Translations under genes and position numbers: made by a program | In this document: one piece after another, positions 8,546 through 16,848 of the stretch | Layout of the letters: every line of letters begins with the position of its first letter | Numbering within the stretch: position 1 is the first letter of the stretch | Source: an uncultured Alphaproteobacteria bacterium | GTDB lineage: Bacteria > Pseudomonadota > Alphaproteobacteria > Micavibrionales > Micavibrionaceae | Assembly: GCA_946481105.1 (NCBI GenBank) | Contig: CAMLMM010000016.1 | Span: 1 to 31,042, forward strand | Length of the DNA stretch: 31,042 nucleotides | Reading direction: 5' to 3' | The notes under the pieces: model-generated | Told to the model about the DNA's origin: nothing | Databases searched by the model: none | The model's input: only the letters and a program-made list of their open reading frames with translations

Positions 8546-8567
8546 TTAACGCCTGTTAGGGTTTTAT
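8539..8567 (+). promoter_or_regulatory. Sigma-70-type promoter of the rph-rdgB-hemW operon
   Basis: A perfect TTGACA (8539-8544), a 17-nt spacer and TTTTAT (8562-8567). The predicted start at about 8574 lies downstream of the in-frame ATG at 8566, which supports the ATG at 8608 as the true rph start. Confidence 0.65.
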
Positions 8568-8607
8568 GCCACATCCCTTTATATATGTAGTCAAAGCAGG
8601 AATTAAT

Positions 8608-9330
8608 ATGACCCGACCATCAGGCCGTCAGCCGAACCAGTTACGTAATGTTGAAATCACTTGCGGTGTGTCCAAACACGCGGAAGGCTCCTGTCTCGTG
8701 AAATTCGGCGATACACATGTGCTGTGTACTGCGACGGTTGAAGAAAGTGTGCCGGGATGGATGAAAAATTCCGGTAAGGGGTGGGTGACGGCTGAATACG
8801 GCATGTTACCCCGCGCCACCGAAAAACGCACCGACCGCGAAGCGGCGAAAGGAAAGCAGACGGGCCGTACCCAGGAAATTCAACGCCTGATTGGCCGCGC
8901 GCTACGTGCGGTGGTGGACCACCAGAAACTGGGCGAGCGTCAGGTGCGTCTGGATTGTGATGTCATTCAGGCCGATGGTGGAACACGCACCGCGGCGATT
9001 ACCGGTAGCTATGTCGCCCTCTATAAAGCCTTTGAATATCTGATGACGATTGGTTTGCTTAAGGAAATGCCGCTGAAAGACAGCGTGGCGGCGATTTCGG
9101 TTGGTGTGTATCAGGGAACGCCCGTGCTTGATCTTGATTATATAGAAGACTCGAATGCGGACACGGATGCGAATTTTGTTCTTACCGGTAGCGGCGGCAT
9201 CGTCGAGGTACAGGGAACAGCCGAAAAAGATCCATTCAGTGAAGCACAGTTGCTTGACCTTCTGGTGCTTGCCAAAAAAGGTTGTACTGAACTGAAAGAC
9301 ATTCAGCAAAAAACAATTGAGGCCGTATGA
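8608..9330 (+). CDS. rph: Ribonuclease PH
   Basis: Phosphorolytic 3'-5' exoribonuclease that trims the 3' ends of tRNA precursors, releasing nucleoside diphosphates. It has 240 residues, the normal length. Signatures are the N-terminal [13 protein letters not shown], the phosphate-binding [32 protein letters not shown], and [18 protein letters not shown] with the metal-binding aspartates. The start at 8608 was chosen over an in-frame ATG at 8566 because it matches the family N-terminus, has AGGA about 7 nt upstream, and lies downstream of the predicted transcription start. The stop overlaps the rdgB start (ATGA at 9327-9330), indicating translational coupling. Confidence 0.97.
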   Translation: MTRPSGRQPNQLRNVEITCGVSKHAEGSCLVKFGDTHVLCTATVEESVPGWMKNSGKGWVTAEYGMLPRATEKRTDREAAKGKQTGRTQEIQRLIGRALRAVVDHQKLGERQVRLDCDVIQADGGTRTAAITGSYVALYKAFEYLMTIGLLKEMPLKDSVAAISVGVYQGTPVLDLDYIEDSNADTDANFVLTGSGGIVEVQGTAEKDPFSEAQLLDLLVLAKKGCTELKDIQQKTIEAV

Positions 9331-9911
9331 CCGCGCCACGCAAACTCGTTCTCGCTACGCATAACAAGGGTAAGCTCGCCGAGATTGCCGATATGCTGGA
9401 TGCGTATGATGTCGAGGTGACATCGGCTGGGGAACTGAACTTGCCGGAACCGGATGAAACGGAGAATACGTTTGTGGGGAATGCACGTATCAAGGCACAT
9501 GCTGCTGTTAAAGCAACCGGGCTGCCTGTGTTAGCCGATGACAGCGGTCTTTGTGTAAATGCGCTGAATGGCGAACCGGGCGTTTATACGGCCAATTGGG
9601 CCGGGCCGGATCGTGATTATCCCATGGCGATGCGTAAGGTGAATGATCTGCTCGGCGACAATCCTGACCGGTCGGCGTATTTTACAACCGTCCTTGTTTA
9701 TGTAACGCCAGATGGGCAAGAGCAGATATTTGAGGGCAAATGTCATGGTAATCTTGTCTGGCCGCCGCGTGGTTCGGGTGGCATGGGTTATGACCCTATT
9801 TTTGTGGCCGAAGGTGAAACACGGACCTTTGCCGAGATGACGATTGAAGAGAAGAAGCAGTTTTCCCATCGGGCACAGGCATTCAAAAATTTCGTGCAGT
9901 TTGTTTTCTGA
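9327..9911 (+). CDS. rdgB: XTP/dITP pyrophosphatase (RdgB/HAM1 family)
   Basis: House-cleaning enzyme that hydrolyses non-canonical purine nucleoside triphosphates (dITP, XTP) to the monophosphate plus pyrophosphate, keeping them out of DNA. It has 194 residues, typical for the family. Motifs are [15 protein letters not shown] (substrate-binding SHNxxK type) at the N-terminus, [19 protein letters not shown] (metal and catalytic acidic residues), [11 protein letters not shown], and the C-terminal [11 protein letters not shown]. It overlaps rph by 4 bp, and its stop shares one base with the hemW start (TGATG), so the three are translationally coupled. Confidence 0.97.
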   Translation: MTAPRKLVLATHNKGKLAEIADMLDAYDVEVTSAGELNLPEPDETENTFVGNARIKAHAAVKATGLPVLADDSGLCVNALNGEPGVYTANWAGPDRDYPMAMRKVNDLLGDNPDRSAYFTTVLVYVTPDGQEQIFEGKCHGNLVWPPRGSGGMGYDPIFVAEGETRTFAEMTIEEKKQFSHRAQAFKNFVQFVF

Positions 9912-11038
9912 TGGCGTTTGGTATCTACATTCACTGGCCGTTCTGCAAATCGAAATGCCCATACTGCGATTTTAATTCACATGTCGCCGAAAGCATTGAT
10001 CATCAACGCTGGTTAAAAGCATATTTGACCGAGCTGGATTATTGGGCAAATCAGACAAGCGACCGGACTGTATCCTCCATTTTTTTGGGCGGTGGTACGC
10101 CATCGCTGATGAAACCGGAAACGGTGCAGGGCATTATCGACTTTATCCAGTCGAAATGGCGCATGACGAATGCGTGTGAAATAACGCTGGAAGCGAACCC
10201 AACTTCCATTGAGGCCGATAAATTTCAGGGCTTCCGTGCGGCGGGGATAAACCGCGTGTCAATCGGTGTGCAGTCGTTAAACGCCGCAGATTTGAAGTTT
10301 TTGGGGCGTGAGCATAATCCAGAACAGGCACGCGCTGCGATTGAGCTAGCCGCAAAAACATTTGACCGTTTTTCATTTGATTTGATTTATGCACGTCCCA
10401 ATCAGACAGTTGAGTCTTGGAAAAATGAATTGCAAGATGCGTTGAAGATGGCGGGCAATCATTTATCACTTTATCAGTTGACGATTGAGCAAGGTACGCC
10501 GTTTTTCACGCGTCACGCGCGGGGGGAATTTCAGGTTCCAGAGCAGGATCATGCCGCCGATTTATATGATGTTACCCAGGAAATAATGGAGCAGGCAGGA
10601 TTGCCTGCCTATGAGGTATCCAATCATGCACGCCCCGGCGAAGAATCGCGGCACAATCTGACGTATTGGCATTATGATGATTATATTGGCGTAGGGCCAG
10701 GCGCACATGGTCGTGTGGCGTTAGACGGACAGAAATTTGCCACACGAACCCACCGGGCGCCTGAACTATGGATGGAACGTGTGGAAAGGGACCGTCATGG
10801 GCATCATCCGCATAATCCCGTTTCTGCCACAGCGGAATTACAAGAGCGCATTATGATGGGGTTGAGGTTAAAGGAAGGTATTCCTGCGGTGCAGGTGCCA
10901 AGTGAGATTTTTCAAGGTGAAAGGTTCAAAAAACTTGTATCTGAAGGGTTTATGGCGGACCGACGGGATGTGCTGGTTACGACCCCCCAAGGATTCAAGT
11001 GCCTGAATGCCGTTTTAGGCTATTTGCTCACTGCTTAA
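9911..11038 (+). CDS. hemW: Radical SAM heme chaperone HemW
   Basis: Radical S-adenosylmethionine protein of 375 residues related to the oxygen-independent coproporphyrinogen III oxidase HemN. Studied family members bind heme and deliver it to respiratory enzymes rather than acting as HemN. The 4Fe-4S cluster motif is C12-x3-C16-x2-C19 (FCKSKCPYCDF). GGGTPSL, EANPTS, RVSIGVQS and YEVSNHARPGEESRHN are all family-typical, and the C-terminal region carries the HemW domain. The assignment to HemW rather than HemN rests on its length, the short N-terminus before the cluster, and the rph-rdgB-hemW context, which is common in alphaproteobacteria. Confidence 0.93.
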   Translation: MAFGIYIHWPFCKSKCPYCDFNSHVAESIDHQRWLKAYLTELDYWANQTSDRTVSSIFLGGGTPSLMKPETVQGIIDFIQSKWRMTNACEITLEANPTSIEADKFQGFRAAGINRVSIGVQSLNAADLKFLGREHNPEQARAAIELAAKTFDRFSFDLIYARPNQTVESWKNELQDALKMAGNHLSLYQLTIEQGTPFFTRHARGEFQVPEQDHAADLYDVTQEIMEQAGLPAYEVSNHARPGEESRHNLTYWHYDDYIGVGPGAHGRVALDGQKFATRTHRAPELWMERVERDRHGHHPHNPVSATAELQERIMMGLRLKEGIPAVQVPSEIFQGERFKKLVSEGFMADRRDVLVTTPQGFKCLNAVLGYLLTA

Positions 11039-11103
11039 AAACCCTTGGAATGTATCGGGTTTAGGTCTATAAAGTGCCTTTCGTTCCACACTAACGTTAT
11101 ACG

Positions 11104-12351
11104 ATGAACGCCATGTACCTAGAGGCCCAGCCTAAACAATATACCCTGAAAGATGATGGGCATATTCATTTTCAACCTGATTCAACCAATCCGTTGCCGG
11201 GGGATCCTGTTGCCAAAGTTGCCAAGGGGGCCAGCCTGCTGCAGCCATCTGTCGCTTTAATCGATGGCGTGGATTTGAAGGGTGAAGATTCCACTGCTGT
11301 GCGCGACCATATTGAAACATGGCTGAAGGCGCATATCTATACAGTACTGGAACCGCTTTTTGCTCTGGTTACCGATGAAACAATAGATGGTCCGGTCAAG
11401 GATATCGCGCTCAAGATTTTTGAACACACCGGTATCGTCAGCCGTGGCGAAGTCGATGCATCCATTGCGCAACTGGATGCCGAAATGCGCAAAACATTGC
11501 GTGCCAAGAAAGTGCGTCTTGGCCCGCTTCTGGTTTTTCTGCCAGATTTGAACAAGCCAGCGGCGGTTCGACTGCGTGCGTTGCTGTGGTGTTTGTATAA
11601 TGATGTCGCGCTGCCCGCGCCGACACCACGCGATGGCGCAATGTCGCAGATTGTTGACGTTACAACGGCCAATCCTGATTTTTACCGCGCTATCGGATAC
11701 CCGCTCTATGGTCCCCGCGTTATTCGCATTGATATGCTCGACCGTGTTATCAACGCGGTCTACGACAATGCCAAGGATGGAAAATTCCAAGCCGAACATA
11801 AAATGGCCGAATGGATGGGCTGCCCCATTGCGGACCTTTATGCCATCCTTGAAGCGATGGGGCATAAACGCCTTGAGAAAAAAGCGGAGGAGGTTTCGGC
11901 TCCTGTTGCCGCTGCCGAAGAGGAACCTGTTGTTGCACCGGCAGAAGTTCCTGCCGAACTTCCGGCGACGTCAGAAGTGGTTACTGAGCCTGCCAAACCA
12001 GTCGAGCAAAAGAAACCGGAACTGGATTGGTTCCTTTTGCGTCGTGGGAAGGCCCATATGGAGCAGCCGGAACGCAAGCCACGTCAATTTAATCGTGAGC
12101 GGAACGCCGATAAGTCAGCTCCTGCAGAGGCAAAACAGAAATTCCCTGAAGAGCGTTACGGCCCGAAAAAACACGGGCAGCGTAAGGATAACAAAGAAGG
12201 CGATGACCGCCACAGCTTTAAGAAGAAAAAGCGGGATGAAAGAGACCGGGGTGATCGCAAGGCATCGAATGATGAGGCAAGAGTTTATACCGCCGCCGCT
12301 AGCACCGCAGATAACCCGTTCGCCGTTTTGCAGAACCTGAAACTGAAATAA
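11104..12351 (+). CDS. Stand-alone homologue of the C-terminal region of alphaproteobacterial Suv3-like helicases, with a basic tail
   Basis: 415 residues in two parts. Residues about 15-265 resemble the conserved C-terminal region of the large Suv3-like DEAD/DEAH helicases of alphaproteobacteria. Shared-type segments are a WLKAHIYTVLEPLFAL stretch, LVFLPDLNKPAAVRLRALLW, FYRAIGYPLYGPRVIRIDML and a closing ILEAMGHKR. Residues 266-415 are low complexity, first Ala/Pro/Glu-rich and then strongly charged (KKKKRDERDRGDRK). They end in NPFAVLQNLKLK, which resembles the usual helicase C-terminus. No Walker A, DExH or helicase motif is present. An in-frame stop at 11092, 12 bp before the ATG, and hemW directly upstream rule out an N-terminal helicase part here. 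An RNA-binding or helicase-partner role is inference. There is no good Shine-Dalgarno sequence. A strong terminator follows. Confidence 0.75.
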   Translation: MNAMYLEAQPKQYTLKDDGHIHFQPDSTNPLPGDPVAKVAKGASLLQPSVALIDGVDLKGEDSTAVRDHIETWLKAHIYTVLEPLFALVTDETIDGPVKDIALKIFEHTGIVSRGEVDASIAQLDAEMRKTLRAKKVRLGPLLVFLPDLNKPAAVRLRALLWCLYNDVALPAPTPRDGAMSQIVDVTTANPDFYRAIGYPLYGPRVIRIDMLDRVINAVYDNAKDGKFQAEHKMAEWMGCPIADLYAILEAMGHKRLEKKAEEVSAPVAAAEEEPVVAPAEVPAELPATSEVVTEPAKPVEQKKPELDWFLLRRGKAHMEQPERKPRQFNRERNADKSAPAEAKQKFPEERYGPKKHGQRKDNKEGDDRHSFKKKKRDERDRGDRKASNDEARVYTAAASTADNPFAVLQNLKLK

Positions 12352-12353
12352 AG

Positions 12354-12380
12354 AAAAACCCCCGCCAGGCGGGGGTTTTT
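12354..12380. terminator. Bidirectional intrinsic terminator
   Basis: A run of five A, then a GC-rich stem CCCCCGC / GCGGGGG (12359-12365 / 12369-12375) with a 3-nt loop, then five T. It sits between convergent genes and is symmetric, so it should end transcripts from both strands. Confidence 0.93.
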
Positions 12381-12394
12381 GTTGAAGCGAATAA

Positions 12395-12859
12395 CTAAGC
12401 CTTTAGCGGATCGGCACCAAAGCGGTTTGTGCCTTCATCGCCCTTTTTGGTCCACCAGATCAGCAGCGGAATAATCCCAATTAAGGTAAGTATCAGCAAC
12501 TGCCACCAGCCGCTTTTATTAATATCGTGCAGGCGGCGGGCAGTAACGGCGATGTTAGGCAGCAAAAGGCCCAAGCCAACAATCAGGCCGAATACAGGGG
12601 TTGGTCCGGCGGCCATCATCATTTCAGTGGCCATGGCCGGGTCGCTTGGCTGCATGGCAACATCAGACGACATCACCATGCTTCCGGTTGCGGCATCGTC
12701 GGCTATGGCCGGTGAGAACAGAACCGCATCAAGAATATTTGCAACAACCCGTGCGAGAATTCCAAACAGGCACCACCACCAGAATTCAGAGCGTGAAGCG
12801 CGACCTGAAAACGTGGCGTAATTTTTAAAACCAGATTTAACTGAGTCAACGAAATTCAT
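12395..12859 (-). CDS. DUF805 family inner-membrane protein
   Basis: A 154-residue integral membrane protein. The N-terminal NYATFSGRASRSEFWWW and the central NIAVTARRLHDINKSGWW are the two hallmark segments of the DUF805 family. Hydrophobic segments lie around residues 27-48, 86-103 and 117-135. Between the first two is an unusual Met/Ala/Asp-rich loop of about 35 residues (VMSSDVAMQPSDPAMATEMM) that probably faces one side of the membrane. The function of this family is not known. The start has a strong AGGGGAAG ribosome-binding site. The gene converges on the preceding operon across the terminator and is divergent from amn. Confidence 0.9.
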   Translation of the reverse strand: MNFVDSVKSGFKNYATFSGRASRSEFWWWCLFGILARVVANILDAVLFSPAIADDAATGSMVMSSDVAMQPSDPAMATEMMMAAGPTPVFGLIVGLGLLLPNIAVTARRLHDINKSGWWQLLILTLIGIIPLLIWWTKKGDEGTNRFGADPLKA

Positions 12860-12916
12860 AATCTTCCCCTTTCAGAAGCAGCAACCTTGATTCGGGAGTG
12901 TAATACATAATGCCAA

Positions 12917-12944
12917 TTGCGAAAAACACTTTTTCCTGTATCCT
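12917..12944 (+). promoter_or_regulatory. Likely sigma-70 promoter of amn
   Basis: TTGCGA (12917-12922), a 16-nt spacer and TATCCT (12939-12944). The predicted start at about 12951 leaves a very short leader containing GAGGA before the ATG at 12964. Confidence 0.45.
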
Positions 12945-12963
12945 GAAAGCGTGAGGAATATCC

Positions 12964-14475
12964 ATGTCTTTTTTAGCGTCATTTAATAAATCCCGTCAGT
13001 TTACCAATGCCGATGAAGCATATGAAGAAATCAAGCGCATTTATAGTGAATCGCGCCATAAACTGCTGGATGGCTTTAAGCAATTCTCGCAATCGACGGA
13101 ATTGCCGAAAGGGCGGATAACCGCCTATTATCCTTATATAAAAATTAAGGTGACCGATAAGGCGCGCCGCATAGACAGTCGTGAATCGTACGGGTTTGTT
13201 CCGCGGGCGGGTACTTATTATACGACGGTGACGCGCCCCGATATTTTTGATCATTACTATAAAGAGCAGCTACGCCTGTTGCTGGCCAACCATAAAGTTC
13301 CGATTGAAGTTGGCATTAGCGATACACCCATTCCAATCCATTTTGTTCTGGGTGACGGGTTTCATGTCGAAGGTGATTTGACGGCTGCACATATGGAGGC
13401 GCTGCCCAATTATTTTGATTTGCCAGACCTCAGCATTATGGATGACGAGATTGCCAATGGCACATATTATCCAGGCGATGGGGAGCCATCGCCCTTGTCC
13501 TTATTTACCGCGCCGCGTGTAGATGTATCGGTATTACGTCTGCGCCATTATACAGGCACGAATGCTACGCATTTTCAAAACTATGTAATTTTTACCAACT
13601 ATCAGTTCTATATTGATGAGTTCATTAAAATTGCACACCGTCTGATGGCGCATACCGATAATCTGGAGCAGAAAGCGGCAGGAGTTGGGTATACTGCCTT
13701 TGTCGAACCGGGGAATAAGATTACCGTTAACAAGAATATTGCCAATGCAGGGCAGGATGACCCAGGTGAAGCCGTGCGCCGGATGCCGCAGATGCCTGCC
13801 TATCACCTGATGCGCGAAGACGGCGGCGGGATTACGATGGTGAATATCGGTGTCGGCCCGTCCAACGCCAAAACGATTACCGACCACATTGCTGTGCTGC
13901 GCCCACATGCGTGGCTGATGCTCGGCCACTGCGCCGGGCTGCGCAATTCACAAAATCTGGGTGATTATTGTCTGGCGCATGGCTATCTGCGTGAAGATAA
14001 CGTGCTGTACAAAGACCTGCATCCATCCATACCAATTCCTGCTTTGTCGGAAATCCAGCTGGCGCTGGAAAAAGCCGTTGGCGATGTGACGGGGCTGAAG
14101 GGCTATGATCTCAAAAAAATCATGCGGACGGGCACAGTGGCGTCTGTTGACGACCGTAACTGGGAATTGCGGCCAAATATCCGGAAGAATGCCCGCTTGA
14201 GCCAAAGCCGCGCGATTGCGCTGGATATGGAGTCAGGGACTGTGGCGGCTAATGGATTCCGTTTCCGTGTGCCGTACGGGACATTGCTTTGTGTGTCGGA
14301 TAAGCCACTTCATGGGATGCTGAAACTACCGGGCATGGCGGAGAGTTTTTACCGTCAGCGCGTTGAACAGCATCTGCAGATCGGGTTATTAACCATGGCA
14401 TTGTTGCGTGAGCAGGGACCGGACAGGTTGCATAGCCGGAAGCTGCGCAGCTTTAACGAAGTAGCGTTCCAGTAA
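12964..14475 (+). CDS. amn: AMP nucleosidase
   Basis: Cytoplasmic enzyme that cleaves AMP to adenine and ribose 5-phosphate, helping control the adenylate pool. It has 503 residues, close to the E. coli enzyme (484). The N-terminal domain (about 1-180) has the Amn-specific segments YYPYIKIKVTD and PIPIHFVLGDG. The C-terminal domain is of the nucleoside phosphorylase fold, with NIGVGPSNAKT, MLGHCAGLRNSQNLGDY and the ribose/purine site IALDMESGTVAANGFRF. GAGGA 7 nt upstream supports the start. It converges on the MucR-like gene, with 18 bp between the stop codons. The product of Amn, ribose 5-phosphate, is the substrate of Prs, encoded further along the window. Confidence 0.95.
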   Translation: MSFLASFNKSRQFTNADEAYEEIKRIYSESRHKLLDGFKQFSQSTELPKGRITAYYPYIKIKVTDKARRIDSRESYGFVPRAGTYYTTVTRPDIFDHYYKEQLRLLLANHKVPIEVGISDTPIPIHFVLGDGFHVEGDLTAAHMEALPNYFDLPDLSIMDDEIANGTYYPGDGEPSPLSLFTAPRVDVSVLRLRHYTGTNATHFQNYVIFTNYQFYIDEFIKIAHRLMAHTDNLEQKAAGVGYTAFVEPGNKITVNKNIANAGQDDPGEAVRRMPQMPAYHLMREDGGGITMVNIGVGPSNAKTITDHIAVLRPHAWLMLGHCAGLRNSQNLGDYCLAHGYLREDNVLYKDLHPSIPIPALSEIQLALEKAVGDVTGLKGYDLKKIMRTGTVASVDDRNWELRPNIRKNARLSQSRAIALDMESGTVAANGFRFRVPYGTLLCVSDKPLHGMLKLPGMAESFYRQRVEQHLQIGLLTMALLREQGPDRLHSRKLRSFNEVAFQ

Positions 14476-14493
14476 CTAAAACTTCAAAGAAAT

Positions 14494-14925
14494 TTATTTC
14501 TTTTTGCCTTTGCGCCCGGATGTGCCGAGACCAATGTCTTTGGCCAGGCGGCTGCGCTGCTTTGCGTAGTTGGGGGCGACCATCGGATAATCGGCAGGCA
14601 GGCCCCAGCGTTCGCGGTATTGTTCCGGCGTCATTTTGTAGGCCGTCTTCAGGTGGCGTTTCAGCATCTTCAGGCGCTTACCGTCCTCCAGGCAGATAAT
14701 ATAATCTGGCATAACCGATTTGCGGATAGGCACGGCTGGCTGAGGGCGCTCGGAGGATGTAGGCGCGGGGCGGGTTTCATCGCCAAGGCTAGCCATTGTC
14801 CGGTAGACACGTTCAATAAGATTGGGAATTTCAGCGGAAGCTAAAGTATTATTTGATAAATGGGCGGCTACTATTTCTGTGGTAAGGGCTAAAAGGTCGG
14901 TGTGTTTTGTTGCATTCTCAGCCAT
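14494..14925 (-). CDS. MucR/Ros family transcriptional regulator with degenerate zinc finger
   Basis: A 143-residue DNA-binding protein of the Ros/MucR family, which in alphaproteobacteria controls exopolysaccharide, motility and cell-cycle genes by binding AT-rich DNA. Residues about 8-48 form the N-terminal helical, oligomerising part (TEIVAAHLSNN). The C-terminal domain has the family core DGKRLKMLKRHLKTAY and the TPEQYRERWGLPADYPMVAPNYAKQR-type segment, split here across residues 99-124. The usual C-x2-C-x9-H-x4-H zinc ligands read C78, D81, H91 and Y96, so the second cysteine and last histidine are replaced. Zinc-independent members are known in the family. The very basic tail GRKGKKK may bind DNA. 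The AT-rich upstream region could serve for autoregulation. Confidence 0.9.
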   Translation of the reverse strand: MAENATKHTDLLALTTEIVAAHLSNNTLASAEIPNLIERVYRTMASLGDETRPAPTSSERPQPAVPIRKSVMPDYIICLEDGKRLKMLKRHLKTAYKMTPEQYRERWGLPADYPMVAPNYAKQRSRLAKDIGLGTSGRKGKKK

Positions 14926-15216
14926 TTACTCAGTCTCCTTATTATTATCTATATTTATTATTAAGTCTTATTCGATTTTAAAGGTTAGGCAAGCGGAAAT
15001 TTGAGGTTTTTCTGTGTTAACATGGGGATTCAGAGAGGTTTTCTTTTCTATTATTTAGTCAAATATAACAAAATCGGGACATTTAATCTTTATCTACATC
15101 GTTTTATTATTATATATTTACAAATATGAGAATTTATAGCTTTCAAAGCAAACATTCGAACCAACTGAAATGGATGAAAATTGGTTCCATTATTCCTTAA
15201 ATTAAATACTGATTTT
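14926..15216. other. AT-rich intergenic region between mucR-like gene and proC
   Basis: About 290 bp without a convincing gene, much richer in A and T than its surroundings, with many TTATTATTAT-type stretches. It lies upstream of the MucR-like gene and downstream of proC, both on the minus strand, and should contain the mucR promoter. I could not single out -35/-10 hexamers. Its composition suits binding by MucR itself, which is inference. Confidence 0.6.
15158..15187 (-). terminator. Weak hairpin downstream of proC
   Basis: Inverted repeat GAACCAA / TTGGTTC (15158-15164 / 15181-15187) about 30 bp past the proC stop in the direction of transcription. It lacks a good T-run, so termination is uncertain. 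Confidence 0.3.
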
Positions 15217-16014
15217 TCACTTGGGGATTTTATCTGCCGAGCCTAATTCCTGGCCACGGATACGGGCTGCCTGAATGGCTTTGGTCATTAAATCCGCCAG
15301 TCCGTGTTCACCCATTAATATTTTCAGGGCGGCTTCGGTCGTGCCGCCGGGGCTGGTGACATTCTGGCGTAATGTTGATGCTGGTGTTTTTTCATCGGAC
15401 TCGGCCAGGTAAGCCGACCCTATCACTGTTTGGCGCGCGAGGTTGGCAGATAAAGATTCAGACAATCCTGCTTCTATCCCTGCGGCAGTAAGCGCTTCGA
15501 TGAGGAGAAAAACATAGGCAGGACCACTGCCGGAAACGGCGGTTACAGCATCCATCAGGATTTCGTCTTCAATCCATTCGGTGCATCCCACAGCAGACAG
15601 CAGGGCAAGTCCCAGTTCTTTTTGTGTGTCGCTGACATGCCTATTACCGCATAACACGGATATACCTTTACCGATAGCAGCGGGCGTATTTGGCATGCAG
15701 CGGATGACGGGCTGGGACGGGGAAAAAATATTTTCAAAAAAAGTAATACTTTTCCCGGCGGCAATAGATAAAACCAACGTTGAGGGACGTGGCAAATTCT
15801 TAATGGATATGCATACGGATTCCATCACCTGTGGTTTGACCGCCAGAACGATAACGTCAAATGACATGGTTGCAGGAATATCATGGACATCCTGAAAATC
15901 GGCTTGTGGATCATTCGGTTCCAGAACTGAAATAGTCAGGTCGGGTTTTTTCGACCAGCCGCGCAGCAAGGCGCTACCCATTTTGCCGCAGCCAACGAGC
16001 AGCAGACGTGTCAT
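15217..16014 (-). CDS. proC: Pyrroline-5-carboxylate reductase
   Basis: Catalyses the last step of proline biosynthesis, NAD(P)H-dependent reduction of pyrroline-5-carboxylate to proline. It has 265 residues, normal for the family. The Rossmann dinucleotide-binding motif is LLLVGCGKMGSALLRGW (residues 4-20). The family signatures in the C-terminal dimerisation domain are AVSGSGPAYVFLLIEAL and TSPGGTTEAAL. The start shares one base with the stop of the ybjN-like gene upstream (16014), so translation is probably coupled. The order ubiK-ybjN-proC is common in alphaproteobacteria. Confidence 0.97.
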   Translation of the reverse strand: MTRLLLVGCGKMGSALLRGWSKKPDLTISVLEPNDPQADFQDVHDIPATMSFDVIVLAVKPQVMESVCISIKNLPRPSTLVLSIAAGKSITFFENIFSPSQPVIRCMPNTPAAIGKGISVLCGNRHVSDTQKELGLALLSAVGCTEWIEDEILMDAVTAVSGSGPAYVFLLIEALTAAGIEAGLSESLSANLARQTVIGSAYLAESDEKTPASTLRQNVTSPGGTTEAALKILMGEHGLADLMTKAIQAARIRGQELGSADKIPK

Positions 16015-16520
16015 CAGGATTGTCCCTGCGCGGGCATAAGGGCCAGAGCAAGCTGGTCTTCGTTATGAGTGCGTTCGCTTGATAGCATGAGCAAAGCGGG
16101 ATAATGCAGATCACATTCTTCCACCGCGATGCGGATAAGGTCCTCAAGGTGATCCGCGCCGGAGCCGAAATCCATGCCGCGGAATAATTGGGTGTGGCGG
16201 AAGCAGGGAACCATGCTTTCAGGTGAAATGTGGAAGTGACCGACCCACATGCCGTAATTGATGCTGTTCAGCGTTTCGCATGCTTTGGGATACTGGAAGT
16301 CGGCGAGACGTAAATCGTATTCGCAGCAGAACTGCATAATTTCATGCTGCTCGCTCCACATAAACATCATGCGGTAGGTGCCGTGCTTGCCGCGCATTTC
16401 AAGAAACAGCTCGTCCTGATTGGTACGGGAATACGTCCATTTCTGACGTGTTAAAACCTCTTCAACGCCATCGAGAGGGTTGCAGGTATCATCAAACATC
16501 AGGCTGCTGGACGAGGTCAT
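16014..16520 (-). CDS. YbjN domain-containing protein
   Basis: A 168-residue soluble protein of the YbjN family, whose fold resembles type III secretion chaperones and whose biochemical role is not settled. Typical segments are the N-terminal GVEEVLTRQKWTYSRTNQDEL, here spanning residues 18-38, the central ETLNSINYGMWVGHFHI (about residues 84-100) and the acidic FGSGADHLEDLIRIAVEECD near the C-terminus. It has no signal peptide or membrane segment. It starts 1 bp after the ubiK stop and ends overlapping proC by one base, so it is the middle gene of a tight three-gene operon. Confidence 0.9.
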   Translation of the reverse strand: MTSSSSLMFDDTCNPLDGVEEVLTRQKWTYSRTNQDELFLEMRGKHGTYRMMFMWSEQHEIMQFCCEYDLRLADFQYPKACETLNSINYGMWVGHFHISPESMVPCFRHTQLFRGMDFGSGADHLEDLIRIAVEECDLHYPALLMLSSERTHNEDQLALALMPAQGQS

Positions 16521-16521
16521 G

Positions 16522-16848
16522 CTATTTACGCCCCGCTGCTTTTTTCTTGGCTGGTTTAGCCACCGGTTTCCTGGCTGGTGATGCTGCTTTTTTAGCAGGC
16601 TGTTTTTTTACACCCATCATCGTTTCCAGTTCGGCAATGCGCTTTTTCAGTTCTTCCTGTTCCAGGCGCAGCTTGGTGACGGTGCCTTGCAGACGGGTGA
16701 CTTCGTCGGAAGATGAGGAGGAAAAACTGCGCCCCATCTGATCCTGCAGGCCGGCCTGCAATTGTTTGCCTATCGCCGAAAAAATACTGGCGGCACCCCC
16801 GGCAACACGGGTCAGGTCATCAAACAGGCGGGCATTGTCATTGGTCAT
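16522..16848 (-). CDS. ubiK: UbiK family accessory factor (BMFP)
   Basis: A small trimeric coiled-coil protein that in E. coli assists aerobic ubiquinone synthesis with the UbiJ complex. It has 108 residues. The N-terminal DDLTRVAGGAASIFSAIGKQ is the amphipathic family region, followed by a coiled coil (VTKLRLEQEELKKRIAELE) and a Lys/Ala/Pro-rich basic tail. The start at 16848 was chosen over an in-frame ATG at 16944 because residues added upstream are unlike the family, and MTNDNARLFDDL is the expected N-terminus. It is the first gene of the ubiK-ybjN-proC operon. A possible promoter lies around TTGCCA-N18-TACTTA upstream. Confidence 0.88.
   Translation of the reverse strand: MTNDNARLFDDLTRVAGGAASIFSAIGKQLQAGLQDQMGRSFSSSSSDEVTRLQGTVTKLRLEQEELKKRIAELETMMGVKKQPAKKAASPARKPVAKPAKKKAAGRK

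Noticed and set aside
8566..8607. Earlier ATG for rph, adding 14 residues
   Set aside because: It overlaps the -10 element and lies upstream of the predicted transcript start. The extra residues do not match the family.
11576..12340. A 254-codon plus-strand frame inside the Suv3 C-terminal-type gene
   Set aside because: It is out of frame with the recognised homology and rich in Arg, Leu and Pro, as expected for a shadow frame.
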